A DNA stretch of 64,000 bases from contig VWZW01004142.1 in NCBI GenBank assembly GCA_013397115.1, forward strand, positions 1,608,464 through 1,672,463, written 5' to 3'. Under the pieces are notes generated by a model. The model searched no databases. It was given only the letters and a program-made list of their open reading frames with translations, and was not told the DNA's origin. The translations under genes were made by a program, and so were the position numbers. Source of the DNA: Edolisoma coerulescens. Its lineage: Eukaryota > Chordata > Aves > Passeriformes > Campephagidae. This document shows, piece by piece, positions 50,601-62,000 of this stretch; positions within the stretch are counted from its first letter, which is position 1; each line of letters opens with the position of its first letter.

Positions 50601-51105
50601 ACTTACAGGCCAATAGTCTCTGCCATTGAAAGTATTCCTTGAGGGAGATGCACAGGAGAGGCTCCTCCCAGTATGACTGGTGAAAGCACTTCAGTGGGCT
50701 TAAGAACAAACTATGAGCTTATAGTCAACCTTAGTATTTTAAAAATAAGAGGTGATTTAAGGAAATAGAAGTTATTGAAATTTCAATTTGCAGTCAGCTC
50801 TTTCAGGATGACTGATGATTACTCAATGTTTTATCCTCTGTAGTTGATGTCAAGTGCAGCATTTTGATATGTTAGCTGAGGGAAGCATAATCTGTTTGAT
50901 AGCTTGGACATCATTCCTCCTAGTTAATTCAGGAGAGCCTGGCCCAACTCTGGTATTAGAGGTGGAACTGTAGCATTGTCTACAATTAAAGATACTTCCT
51001 ACTTCCTTGTTTTCTTTTCCATATGCCCTATCAAGTTGTAATCCTTTAGGCTGAAGTTTTCCATAATTGGTGTTTGCTTTTAGCACAGGTTTTGTTGTTT
51101 CTTAC

Positions 51106-51121
51106 TTTTTTTTTTTTTTTT
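51106..51121. repeat. T(16) homopolymer
   Basis: Sixteen consecutive T bases; simple sequence. Confidence 0.9.
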
Positions 51122-54062
51122 AAGATTAAAGACAGTACCATAATGCAAAATTAATAACATGCTCAAATTGAGGGAGTTAGTCTTAACTCTGACATTTCCT
51201 ATCTTTGAAGTGTTACAGTCTGCAGTCTTAATGTTCTGTTAACAGATGCATTTATGTGTCACGTATGTATAATTTACGGACTATGTTTTATTTTGTTCTC
51301 CTGTTAGACTGGCATCAAGATGACTGGTGCAGACAAAGAGCACTAAGTTTAGAGAAGAATTAATGGGCATTCAAATGCTTCAGTTCCTATGTAGGCCCTT
51401 TGTACAGCATATCTTTGCACATTACATATCAATTATTAAAATAACACCATTGTTAGCTCGGTATTCAAAACATAATTCGGCATCAACTGTGTAACAATTC
51501 AGAAGTTACTGTTCTCCTTAGAAGAAAAAAGTCAAAGTTTGCTGAAAATTGATTCAGTTTTTGTTTCAGTTGGGGGGTTTTGATATAAACTAATATTATG
51601 TCTTTTTTTTTTTACTAAGGCAGCACTAGTTAAATCAGACCCTGCTGGTGAATTGCAAAGCAATAAATCACAACAGACATTAATCTAGATGAGGGTTAAG
51701 TAATTAACTTCATAGAAGGGTGGTGTATATTGTGTCTGTGACACTAGACTGACTGCTGTGCATAGAATAAATGCAGTATTTAGGTTGCCTATGGTATTCC
51801 ACCCCTTCAATTAAGTAAACAAATATATATAGAGCTACTCTGGAGTGTATCCTTTGTGGTCTAAACACTGTATCTTATTAAAGTCATCTGCATGCAGTAT
51901 GTGGGGTTTGAGTTCCTGCCAGTGGTTTCATCCATTGTTAACAGCGATGCTCAGCTCTCCCAAGAGTTAAATACAGTGGTACTTTAGTTATGTGCAAAGG
52001 GTGCTCTTGGTTACTTTGGTGGCCATTTCGTTGCATATTACCTCCCACTTTGTTTCCATCCATGTGTGTGGCATAGGGTGTTGCCTGAAAAAATATAGGC
52101 TTTTTCAGGAAATAAAATATCCATATAGGTTGAGAAAAATATCAAAGGTAGCCTGTAATTGATTCTGGGGGGCAAGACCAGGGCCAGAATAGGTGTGTGC
52201 CTGCCTGCTCTATGTGTCTATCAAGATATTTGCATATCTGTTTTCACTTCAGCAGTAATGACAAAACATCTGTTGAACTCCAGAAGATAGGATCAGTTCT
52301 TAAAGTGGAACTATGATTGTTCGTTACTGTTTGTATTGCAATCCTCATTCTGCAAGTGCTGTCTTTTACCTGGAAAATGAGACCAAGTGATTGTTCTACT
52401 TCTTCAAAATCATCAAGTTCAAGTAGTTGTAGTTTATCATCATGAAACACATTTTTACCTACAATGTCATAACCACATTCAGATGTTAATCCATTGCTCC
52501 AAGTATTTGCAGCAGATTTCTTTTCAGCACTTAGAGATATGGACAATATGGAGTGACAAAAATTTTGCTCAGAGAAAATACAGCTAAAACTACATTTGCC
52601 TGAAGCTATGTTTATTTGATGATGCTGTTAAATTGAATTGAAAGAATATTAAAATGGTGATAAGCCACATACACAAATAACTTAGTGTGAAGTCTGAGAT
52701 TTTAGTCACTAGTTTACCAGACTTGTTGTTGCCCACAAACTCAGATTAGTCTGAATATTTTCTAAGTTTTAATTAGCTATCTCTTCAAAGAGTGTTTAAC
52801 TTGCCTTTCTAAAAAATTGTAATAGCAACAGGCTATTTTAGAACATTAATTTTTATATAGTTTTTATTTTCCGTGCCAGATATGAGATTTTATGGTATAT
52901 ATGACTGTGTGGAAGCAGAGACAAGTAAACAGAATTTCTAAAATAAGATCACCCTTTGCCTCCAAATAGCAACAAACCCAAATGCAACTAATGAAAGATG
53001 CATGTTAATCAGAAAGTGTCTGACCTTTTGGAGCATGGTGATTAGCTATAGAAAGCCATCAATTTAGATCACAACAAGCTTTTTCTTAACACAAAAATAA
53101 GAAAGCATTGTGCTTCTATGAAATGTTCAAACGGGTCACAGATTTTTGAACTGGGAACAGTTATCACCCTTGGAGTGTATCTTGGACCACCATGCAGGCT
53201 CGTCTGCAAACTTCTAATTGAAAGCAGTGTGTGGCACTGGGGCTGTGACCACAGACTCTGGCAGATCTTCCGAGCCGTGGTGTAGCTGCTCGTTGTCAGA
53301 TTCTCCATTTACACCTGTGTCCACGGGTGCGGGTCAGCAGCGCTGCAGGCCGTGCTGCTTGGAAAACTTCCCCCCTGCACAACAACCTCTCAGTCACTGA
53401 CAATGCTGAGGAGGTTCTTCCCGTGGCTGTTTTTGCTTTAGGGCTTCTGAACTCTAGGTGAAGACAAAAAAAAAGTGACTATTAAACTGGTGACTGGGAA
53501 TGCACAATTATTTCACCAGTGATCAGTGCTGCAGATTATGACCTAGTGTCTCAGTGACAGGTAAGTAAACCCATGAGGTACAGGCATTAAAAGGAAATGG
53601 AACAGGTTCAACATGGACAACTGTGCTCTCTTTGAGCTCATAGGACGCTGGTTCCTCTGAAGTGGAGGTGGCTGCTGCTGCTGAAATTGCATTTTGATCC
53701 TTTCTCAGGAGAGTCCACTGCCCTCAAAGGAGAGCTGTGATGGACAAGAGCTTGGAGGGATGAAGGCAGGAAGAGTTTGTCCACTCCCATCCCAAAGATT
53801 TAGAGGCTTCAGGGAAGGCAAGGAGCCAGAAATAAAGTGAAATATCCTCAATGAATAATTCATTGGCTGGAAAGTGGTTTTCCAGGGAAACTGAAGCTAT
53901 ACAGGGATTTGGACAAATTCAGCTGAAACACTCAGCCATAAAAAAGATGGATGGGAGGGAAATATACAAAAGTCTTGAAATATGTTGTAATATCTTGTTT
54001 CAACCATCTGGATAGATTCCTTTAAAAGGCACATTCAAAGATTTGGGGGTTTTGTCTCAAAA

Positions 54063-54222
54063 TCTTTTTCTCCTTCTTTCCTTCTTTCCTTCTTTCCTTC
54101 TTTCCTTCTTTCCTTCTCTCCTTCTCTCCTTCTCTCCTTCTCTCCTTCTTTTCCTTTTCCTTTTCCTTTTCCTTTTCCTTTTCCTTTTCCTTTTCCTTTT
54201 CCTTTTCCTTTTCCTTTTCCCT
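54063..54222. repeat. 160-nt uninterrupted pyrimidine tract (TTTCCTTC / TTCTCTCC / TTTTCC arrays)
   Basis: Every base from 54063 to 54222 is C or T. It comprises successive arrays: TTCCTTCT-type units, then CTCTCCTT units, then a TTTTCC hexamer array. On the complementary strand it is a pure purine run. Mirror symmetry within the arrays makes intramolecular triplex (H-DNA) formation possible. It is probably length-polymorphic. Confidence 0.95.
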
Positions 54223-57200
54223 AACTTAAAAGAGCAAATGTACTAGAAGGTGCTAAATGATCTGAAAATGAAATTGATGTTGATTTGTGTCTTCAGGCAC
54301 TGTTTTTTTATTCCTTTCCTGCTTGCTGGGGAGCCCAGCACTAATTGACACAGAGAACAGCATCAAGAGTTGTCTGGTCAGAGCATCTTCTTTTCCTGAG
54401 TTCTGTCACAGTTTTCAGAGTAGTAGTGGTCAGTGAAGTTGCTATTAGCACTAGGAAAACACAAGAAATACAGCTTGTGTTTGTAAAATCTCTGGTGTTT
54501 GGATTGGAAGGTCTGCACACAGAGGAAGTCTCTGGCTCCATGGGAAGGTGGAGGAGGCTGGTTTTGGTGAAGCCCACGTGCCCGGTGCTGCCTGTGCTCC
54601 CTGGCGAGCCCCAGGGGCAGAGCACTCTGTCACAGTCCTGCCAGATGCACATAAACCATCTCCTTGGTCAGTCCTGGCATGGAGCGGGGCACGTCTTAGG
54701 GCAGGACAGCTGACAGGTAAGTGAAGTGCTTGGCTGGAGTGACCTCCCAAGAAACAGAAGCTTCAGAAGGTTCAAGGGCTCTGCAGTAGCACTGAGATGC
54801 AGTTTGGTTGTGTACTGCATAAATCATGTAGAATGGTGGCACATCAGCCAGGCAAGGACGGGTGCTTGTCAGGAAGATCCTGGCAGCCATTTTTCTTAGG
54901 TAATACTGGTTTTCCTCATTAGAATTACTGTCTAATGCAACCTAAACATTCCACGATGTTAAAGCAGTGTGAGTAATTCAGTCAATTAATTAGGTGTGGG
55001 TAGCATTTGCCTTCCATTGTGAAGGGATCAGAGGAAAACACTTAATAGCTTTTATTTTCTCGTTCTGCTCCATACCTTAGCAGCAGTTCTTTCAAATAAC
55101 CTTCTGACCTAAATAAGTTATTATATAAAATTAGTATGCTTTGGTGAACATTTCTACCCTGCATCAAGATCATGACATGGAAGTCAACACATGCTGCTTT
55201 GTAGTAACTGGAAGTGGACAGAAAAATTGCCACATGAGTGAGGAACACCCAGATAGCTCTAAACCTCTGCCCTTCCTCTGTGGAGTATCTCCTCATTTCT
55301 TCCACCTCTGCCCTGGTATTTGCAGAAAAAACATGTGCAGAGAAGCTGAGAGGGAGATCCCACAGATAGAGCCAGGTCTCCAGCACTTGTGGGTGTCAGT
55401 GTGCCCAGATGAAGGAACTTGAATGGAAAATGACTGGAAGGGGAGCATTAATCCAGAGAAGAATTTGAATTGGAGTTTGTGGATACTTTTGTTTTTATAT
55501 GTGGTCTTTTGATGTATAACTGTTGTGGTTTAGTATTGGGGCCTTTGCAGAAAGAAGGGGTTTGGAGAATAAAAGACAGTTTTTCCTTTGACTTCATTAT
55601 TGCCAAGGTTTCCCTCTGCATCTCTGAGGAATTTATATTAGAGAGGTTTATTCTACTAACAGTCTGTTAGCAGGATTGGCCCCTTGTTGAAAGCGTGATG
55701 CGGTGCATGAGATTAAATAAGGTAAAATAAGATGAAGTTGTAAGGAATTAGGTTGCATGTGGGCACTGAATGTTTTGTCCTCTATGCTATTGACTTTGGT
55801 CATTAATTGCTTTGTGAACTGAGTCACTAGAAATGGCCCAGATCTTGCTAACACTGTCAGCTAAGAATAATGCATGTAATGCATACATTCCTGGGGAGAC
55901 TCTTCAAGTTTGAGATACCAACTTGTTTTAATAGCATGGACTTTGATTTTATTTGTCTGTGGCCATGTTGTGGAGTAAAGGCAATTAAATTATCTCAATG
56001 TCATAAATATATTTAATTTTTTCTTTAGAATGGCATATTTTCTTTTTCAGCCATTTAATACAAATGTAATGCTGTTAAAGACTTTAGAAGACAAGGAGAA
56101 ACGATGCTTTATTAAATTCAGAAAGTCCTTTGTCTAGGATATTGCTCCACTTCAAAGATTTTTCTACTTGAAACCAGTGAGACTCATTTCATTCAAGAGT
56201 TTGGCAAACGGTAGTGCTGTACACATCACAAGAAATGAAATCTTTTAGCAGATGCAGTAATACCAGGGAGATGGTTGCGCAGCTGGTTTTGGTTCCATCT
56301 CTGATAGAAGGATCTCTGCACTGCCCTTTACTACTATACAGAAGCTGGTATAGGTGTGTGGCTGTGACCAAATGTGTGCTACAGGTACTTGCGTGCTGGT
56401 GCAGTGACCTCTCTTCTGGTGTTACATTTCCTTCTGCTGAAGGATTTTGAAAGAACAGAGTGGTCTTTCAAATACAGGCCATCCCAGATCCACATCCTGC
56501 ATGTGAATGTGAGAGACAGCTGTCTGAAATTATTTACTCTTGTAACTCTGGTCTCCATTCCTGGGAGAAGGAGAAAAATGCCAGAAGTGGAAGACAAAGA
56601 AGGGAAAACCCAGAGATTGCAGTGATGCGTATATCAAGTGGGCTGAGGTGGCTTTTTCACAGGTTGCATTTCTCATTCTGTAGCCTCAGCTAGTGCTGAA
56701 CTGTACTATATTTTGTGTTTCAACAGGCAAAAACCCAAACTTGCACACCAGCCCTTCATAATGTAACTCAGTCACTGATATATGTATAATACATGGGAAA
56801 CTTTAAAAAACAGGCTCTTTTCCCCCAAAATACTGGATGTAGAGGCAAAGCTAGATGCAAAATAGTTGAAAAAACCTGATAATCGCAAGTGAGATACGGA
56901 GATGTTTAGATCTTGTACTGCAAATTCCTGTCCACACGATTAACACTTGCAGCAGTGCATGTGGAGTTCTCACACACAGTTAACCTCGGACATATACACA
57001 AGCTCTTTCCCCAGCTGGGTCATGTAGCAGATGCTTTTCTTAGTGCCCAGTTCTGTGGATCCAGCTGGGATGTAAGTAGAGGAGAATAATTTGAATGTTT
57101 TCCGGTACAATGTACCGAACACCTCATGGGCACCTATGATCTACTAGTGCCATGTGGACATAAATAGCTGACCATCTGCTTGGCACTTCTTGTGGTGTAT

Positions 57201-58412
57201 TAAAAGATTTAAGTCAGTTCAGACTGAATACTGGGTAGTGCAAATTGGATTAGCTATGGTTCATACCCATTCTTCAGTCCAAAGGCATCCATTTGCTAAG
57301 GTGGACAGCAGTTTATTATGTGCCCTGTGGTTTCCAAACAGTTGCCTTCTTCAGTACCAAGCACTGTGTAATGTCTTGAAACAGTTATTCTTTCATATTA
57401 TATGCAGGACATGATCACAGCGCTTCAGGAGGGCAGTAAAAACTTGCATGGTTCATGTGGGTGCTTGTTGCTGTTTTCTGGAATTTGGCTTAATGAAAAC
57501 AAAGTTGAGAAAAGTGCTTGTTTTGTTTTGGTGTTTCGTTATTTTTTCTCTTTTTAATTATCTCAATACCAGCTTGCATTATCTTCCAGAAATTGCAGTA
57601 TTGGATCCAGCTGGAAATGACTGTAGTATTATTTTGCCATAGCACTAAAGCGTTTTGTCTGGAAGTTCAGCTGTTTAGATTACACGTCCCTCTTGAAGCC
57701 TAATGTTCAAGAGCTCTTCATTAGAAACATCAATGGTATTAAATGGAAAAGGATCTTGCATGATGATATAAAAAAATCAGACTAGTAATGCAGTATCCAG
57801 TTGGTATAATATTTCCATTGTAATGCATTTCCTGTAACTGTGAATTCCTTAACATAGAGGAGGGTAATTAAAATAACACAATATATTTATTTTATTACTT
57901 AGAGCTTTAATGAACTTCAGGAAAACAGTTTCAACACAGTGTTGTAAAAGCTCTGTTACCTTGTGCACACTGACCTGGGTCCTGCAAGCAATTACACTTG
58001 GGCTCAGCCTTGCTGATTGCCAATGGCCAGCTCGTGGGTGTAAAGTGAAACATTCGTGTGTGTACATGTAGAGATCAAGGCCTTGCTCTAGTTTGGAAAA
58101 TCTTAAATATTTTAACCGAGGGGTAGATTTTGCAGCAACACTACAAAACCAAGCAGATAAAGGCTTTTGTTCTGCCACTGACTGAAAGCTCCTTCTGGCT
58201 GGTACTGAGTAGGAAATTGCCAGATGGCCACACTTCCCAGGTACCAGCCCCAGCAGGTTGGTGAGGCACATGCCTTGGTGCTTCACCGTGCACGGCCATG
58301 CTGATTGCGGTAGGAGCTCTCCTCAAAGGAGGTGCCTCAGTTTTGGGCCAGAGAGAGAACCAGTCCCACACTGCCAATGTCATAATTAATTCCCTGCTGG
58401 TTTCTCCTGCAG

Positions 58413-58523
58413 CTGGCTGTTCCACACAACGACGAGTGGACGCGCTTTGCCCGGACCTTGGTGGAGATCCGCGCCAACCGAGCCGACAGCGAAGAAGAGG
58501 GGGCGGTGGAGCTCGCGGCCTAG
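58413..58523 (+). CDS. DYNC1I1: DYNC1I1 terminal coding exon 17 with stop codon
   Basis: The exon encodes 36 residues, LAVPHNDEWTRFARTLVEIR and then ANRADSEEEGAVELAA, and ends with TAG at 58521-58523. The acceptor is TTTCTCCTGCAG (58401-58412). It continues ...YDVGE from exon 16 in phase 0. The C-terminal tail is acidic and lies after the propeller. The exon is strikingly GC- and CpG-rich compared with its intron and 3' UTR. In human and mouse the corresponding last coding exon is reported to act also as a limb enhancer for DLX5/6, so its base sequence may be constrained beyond the protein. Paralogue assignment to DYNC1I1 rests mainly on this tail. Confidence 0.96.
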   Translation: MAVPHNDEWTRFARTLVEIRANRADSEEEGAVELAA

Positions 58524-59070
58524 AGGGAGAGGAGCAGTGCCCGCCAGAACAGCAGCTTCCCCCGCTGAGTACGCCAGTGTTCAGTGTCAGAGTCAGTCTT
58601 GCTGTGGCTTTTGATGCCAGTGTACATGCCAGTATTGCTCAAAGCATTCCATATTAATCACACTGCTTTACACAAGGCTGAAAATATCCAGAGCATTTTC
58701 ATACTTTATATTTCTGTCTGAAAAGTAAGAAAGAAAAGACAAATCAACCCTTTATGGGTTTAGTTGTTGCCTTTTAACTACTTAGTAGCTGTATTTAATA
58801 GCTAGGAACCCCTGGTTAAACTTGTGCTCACATTGCCCTTCTGGCATAGTCCTATTAAATCCATATGAAGCCAGATATGATTATGTGCAGATGTGGTGTG
58901 CTTCACTGTATGGGACTGGGCCAAAGACTTTAGATGTGGTGTATCACATGGTGACTTACATTATGAATGGATGTACTATACGAAAGTTGCTGCTCCTTAT
59001 TTATTGCGGTGTGCTGCATGGAACATATTTATTTGAAAGCATTAAAATAAACGATCTTAAAGCATGTGCA
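58524..59070 (+). other. DYNC1I1: DYNC1I1 3' untranslated region (inferred end)
   Basis: The sequence follows the TAG stop and runs to a probable cleavage site at CA (59069-59070), about 18 bases after an AATAAA. An open frame inside it (58822-59073) is not protein-like. Another AATAAA at 59347-59352 could give a longer form. Confidence 0.65.
59046..59051 (+). terminator. Poly(A) signal AATAAA
   Basis: AATAAA overlaps the preceding ATTAAA (59041-59046). A CA cleavage dinucleotide lies about 18 bases downstream, and a G/T-rich element (TGTCTGTGTGCTGGTGTAG, about 59089-59107) follows. This is the standard arrangement of a mammalian/avian polyadenylation site. Confidence 0.7.
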
Positions 59071-62000
59071 TAATGAGAGAACTGCATTGTCTGTGTGCTG
59101 GTGTAGAGGTTACATTAAAGTCCACATAACAATTACAGTACATCAGTTGTGCTTAAGATGTAAGATCTATAAAGGTTGGCTTGAGTGGATGGAATGAGTT
59201 CCCTTTCCTTTTTTTTTAAGATGCCTATTATTTCTAGGCACTTTAACTATATTTCAGATAGAGTTGGTCACCAATACTTGTCATGCAAGTTAACACTAAC
59301 AGTCTGACAAAGGGTTGTGGTTCCCAAGTATGACACCAGTATTGCCAATAAAATGTATCAGGCCTGTTCTGTTGCAGTGTGGTTGATCTTTCCTTGCCAG
59401 CAGTTCTCAGCACGTTCATTACCAGGCACTGGTGAGGCACTGGGGAAAACTGGCTGCCCTGACTCACAGAACACTCATGCAGCTGCTCTGTAAATAGTTA
59501 CCTTTGGCATTGGGACTGGCCAGTAATGGACCCACGTGCATCAGACCCTGCTACCAATTTTACATAGGCAAGCAGTAATGCAGGTCAGCTACTGGGCTAA
59601 TTTTTATTTTCCCTCCATCCCTAGCATGCTTACGTGCACACACATGCACACACAGAGCAGCAGCGTGCTGCTATATGTGCCGAAAGACAAGGAATGGGAG
59701 AGACAAGGCCTCCCTGGACTGTCTTGCAAGACAGATTGGGACAGGGGACAAAGGAATAAGCTCCTTTATGACAATCTCTTGTGGCTTGAGCAAAGAAACA
59801 GAGTGCAGACTGGTCTCATTGAGTGCTGTGGCCCAGATGGATGTTGGTGGTGAGGCTGCTCGATACGTCCATGTCACAACACACTGCTGAGCCAGAGGAC
59901 AGCTCTGACTTCTGGTTTTAGCAGTGGTTCACACTCGGGGGCATGGAGGTGAACCAATTTAGCAAGAAACACTGCGAGTCTGGCAAGAAGGATCTTGTAC
60001 ATTAAGTTTCTCGTCTCGTTGCCGCATCTCGTCTTTGGGCAGTCATGTTGAGGAATGAACACATCATCTAATCATGTTCGGGGCTATGGTCTGATCCAGA
60101 ACCACTGGGAAGCCTGCACTGTTAAAGCCAGAGGAGGCTAAGAAAATGAATCCTTTGGAGAAGCTGCATTTCCCTTATCCTCTTGGTGGTTAGAAGCAAC
60201 TCCCAGTGAGAGTGCATGGGCTACTTTCTTCTTCATGGTGGAACCTGAAAATATGTCCCAGTGCCCATGGGAAGTGTCCTGCCAGTGGGCTGTGGGGGAG
60301 TGTCTTCTCCCAGAAGGCCTAGCACACAGCAGAGATACATCAGTCATTTTCTGGTGGCTCCCTGAGATTGGAGCCGTGTGTTAGAGAACTTTGTGTTCCT
60401 GCTGCTCCCCTGGTGCTCTGGGAGTTGTCCTGAAGAACCAGTGTAGCACTTGCAACACTTTTGTAGCTTAAGGGTGAATGCTAACAAACAGCCAGGTGAG
60501 ATGACCGTAAAGGAGCAGTTCAGATACCATCTCTGCATTTTTTCGCCAGTTTTGCCCTGTTTTCCTTTCTAAACTGTAAGTGTTGTCTATGTGCATGGGT
60601 AAGGCAGATGTGGTGCATAGTGGAAGAGGAGGAGGCACAGTTGGTTCTCAGTGGGTCACAAGACCAAGAATATGTGCACAGGTGGATACACAGTAGTGCT
60701 GCTCTCATGGGAGCCAGAGGTGGGAACTCACAACCCTCCCACCCGCTGGAGCAGCTGCACGTCGCCAAGTGTGGGGACACCATCTGACAGTGCCTGTAGG
60801 GTAACGGGAAGGGCATTCAGCCGATGTTGTCTCCCATTCATCATAATCAGTGCAGTGGCAACAGCTGGCATATTTGCTTCTACTTTTTCCGTATTCAGCT
60901 TTTGGAACCTAAGAGGGGTCCGCATGTTCATGTCCAAGTTCTCCCTACTTTATAGCATTAATAGCTTCTGAAATAGTTTTAAGAGCAGCCTCAGAAGACC
61001 TTCAGCAGTTGCTGCTGTGTGCAAATCAATATGACGAAGTCCTTTTTTGAAATTTTTCTCTCTTTTTTTTGTGTGTGGGGTTCAGCAGTACACACTGAGG
61101 GAACACAGAGAGGGAACAAGGAAAAGATCTGAATTTCCACAGAAATCACCAGGTTTGTATATACAGAGCAATAACATGAAAGGGCTATTTCACACAGCTG
61201 AAGCAGATGGAAAAGCACCCAAGAACAAGAGGCACTTACTTCCCTTCTGCTGCTCACGATTGTCCTGGGTGGAGTTTCTGACCCACCTTTGTTGATGCCC
61301 TTCCAGGAATCTCCCAGTTCTTGTTTGTTTGATTTTCCTGCTGCTAAACAAATAGCTCCACTTCACTGGCTTTCTAAAAGAGCCCATATGACAAAATGTT
61401 CCTCAGAATCTGCCCAGTAGGGAAATAAATACAAAATCATCCTTTAATTTGAGCAAAGAGAAATCATCTTCTGTCACTTTTGCCTACAAACATCCAGAGA
61501 ATAGAAGAAAATAAAGGGTATGTCCTATGCTCTAGCACTGCCAGGATGCTGCCATGGCTGCTCCGGGTGTGGAATGGGTCAGAAGATAGGCTGGCTCTTT
61601 TAGGGCCATTGCAAGTGAGCTTTCTGTGTTCTCAGACTGATCTGGAGAGCACATCTGAACCACAGAGGTCAGAAAAAGCAAACCCAACTAGAGCAAAAGT
61701 AGGCAAGTGGCAAGAAGAGGCTGAATTTAGGTTTAGGATGGAGGACAGGACTGTGAGGTAGATGTGGAAGGGACAACTCTCCTATACTTATTGAAGGAAA
61801 GTCCAGAGTCTCCCTTGATTCTAGTGCCAAGGATCAGAGTTACACCAACACAAGTGAGAGGCAGAGGAATGATGTGGCCAGGGACTTGGGATTTGTTCTG
61901 AAAGGAACTGTGAAAGGACATGGGGAGGCATGACAGGTAGCACTGGGGGTGGGAGCTGAAGGCATTAGCTAAAAGGTGAAGCAGGGTTCTTCAGCTTTAT

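Larger units (their letters stand above)
41116..58412 (+). other. Intron 16
   Basis: A 17.3-kb intron with no exons or genes seen. Contents: a local duplicated segment of about 124 bp (45.10 and 47.56 kb), a T homopolymer at 51.11 kb, a short TTTA run near 43.38 kb and a 160-nt pyrimidine tract at 54.06 kb. The rest is AT-rich single-copy-looking sequence. It ends with TTTCTCCTGCAG. Confidence 0.85.
1..59070 (+). other. DYNC1I1: DYNC1I1 gene, 3' portion (exons 11-17 and introns)
   Basis: Cytoplasmic dynein 1 intermediate chain 1 is a WD40 subunit of the microtubule minus-end motor. Its C-terminal propeller binds the heavy chain, and its N-terminal region (not in this window) binds dynactin p150 and the light chains. 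Six coding exons are seen here and one expected exon is absent. The readable exons sum to 774 coding bases (258 codons), roughly the last 40 percent of a family protein of about 645 residues. The ending EIRANRADSEEEGAVELAA fits paralogue 1; from memory, paralogue 2 (DYNC1I2) ends differently, with an NANRADAEEE-type tail. Exon numbers assume the human 17-exon structure. The gene starts upstream of the window, since no initiator exon or exon 10 was seen. Exons 11-17 span about 47 kb. Confidence 0.93.

Noticed and set aside
54043..54246. Open frame reading LFLFLF repeats
   Set aside because: It is a translation of the pyrimidine microsatellite, not a membrane protein.
58298..58657. 119-codon open frame overlapping the last exon
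   Set aside because: It reads exon 17 in a different frame from the dynein protein and has no protein character; the DYNC1I1 frame with AG acceptor is clearly the real one.
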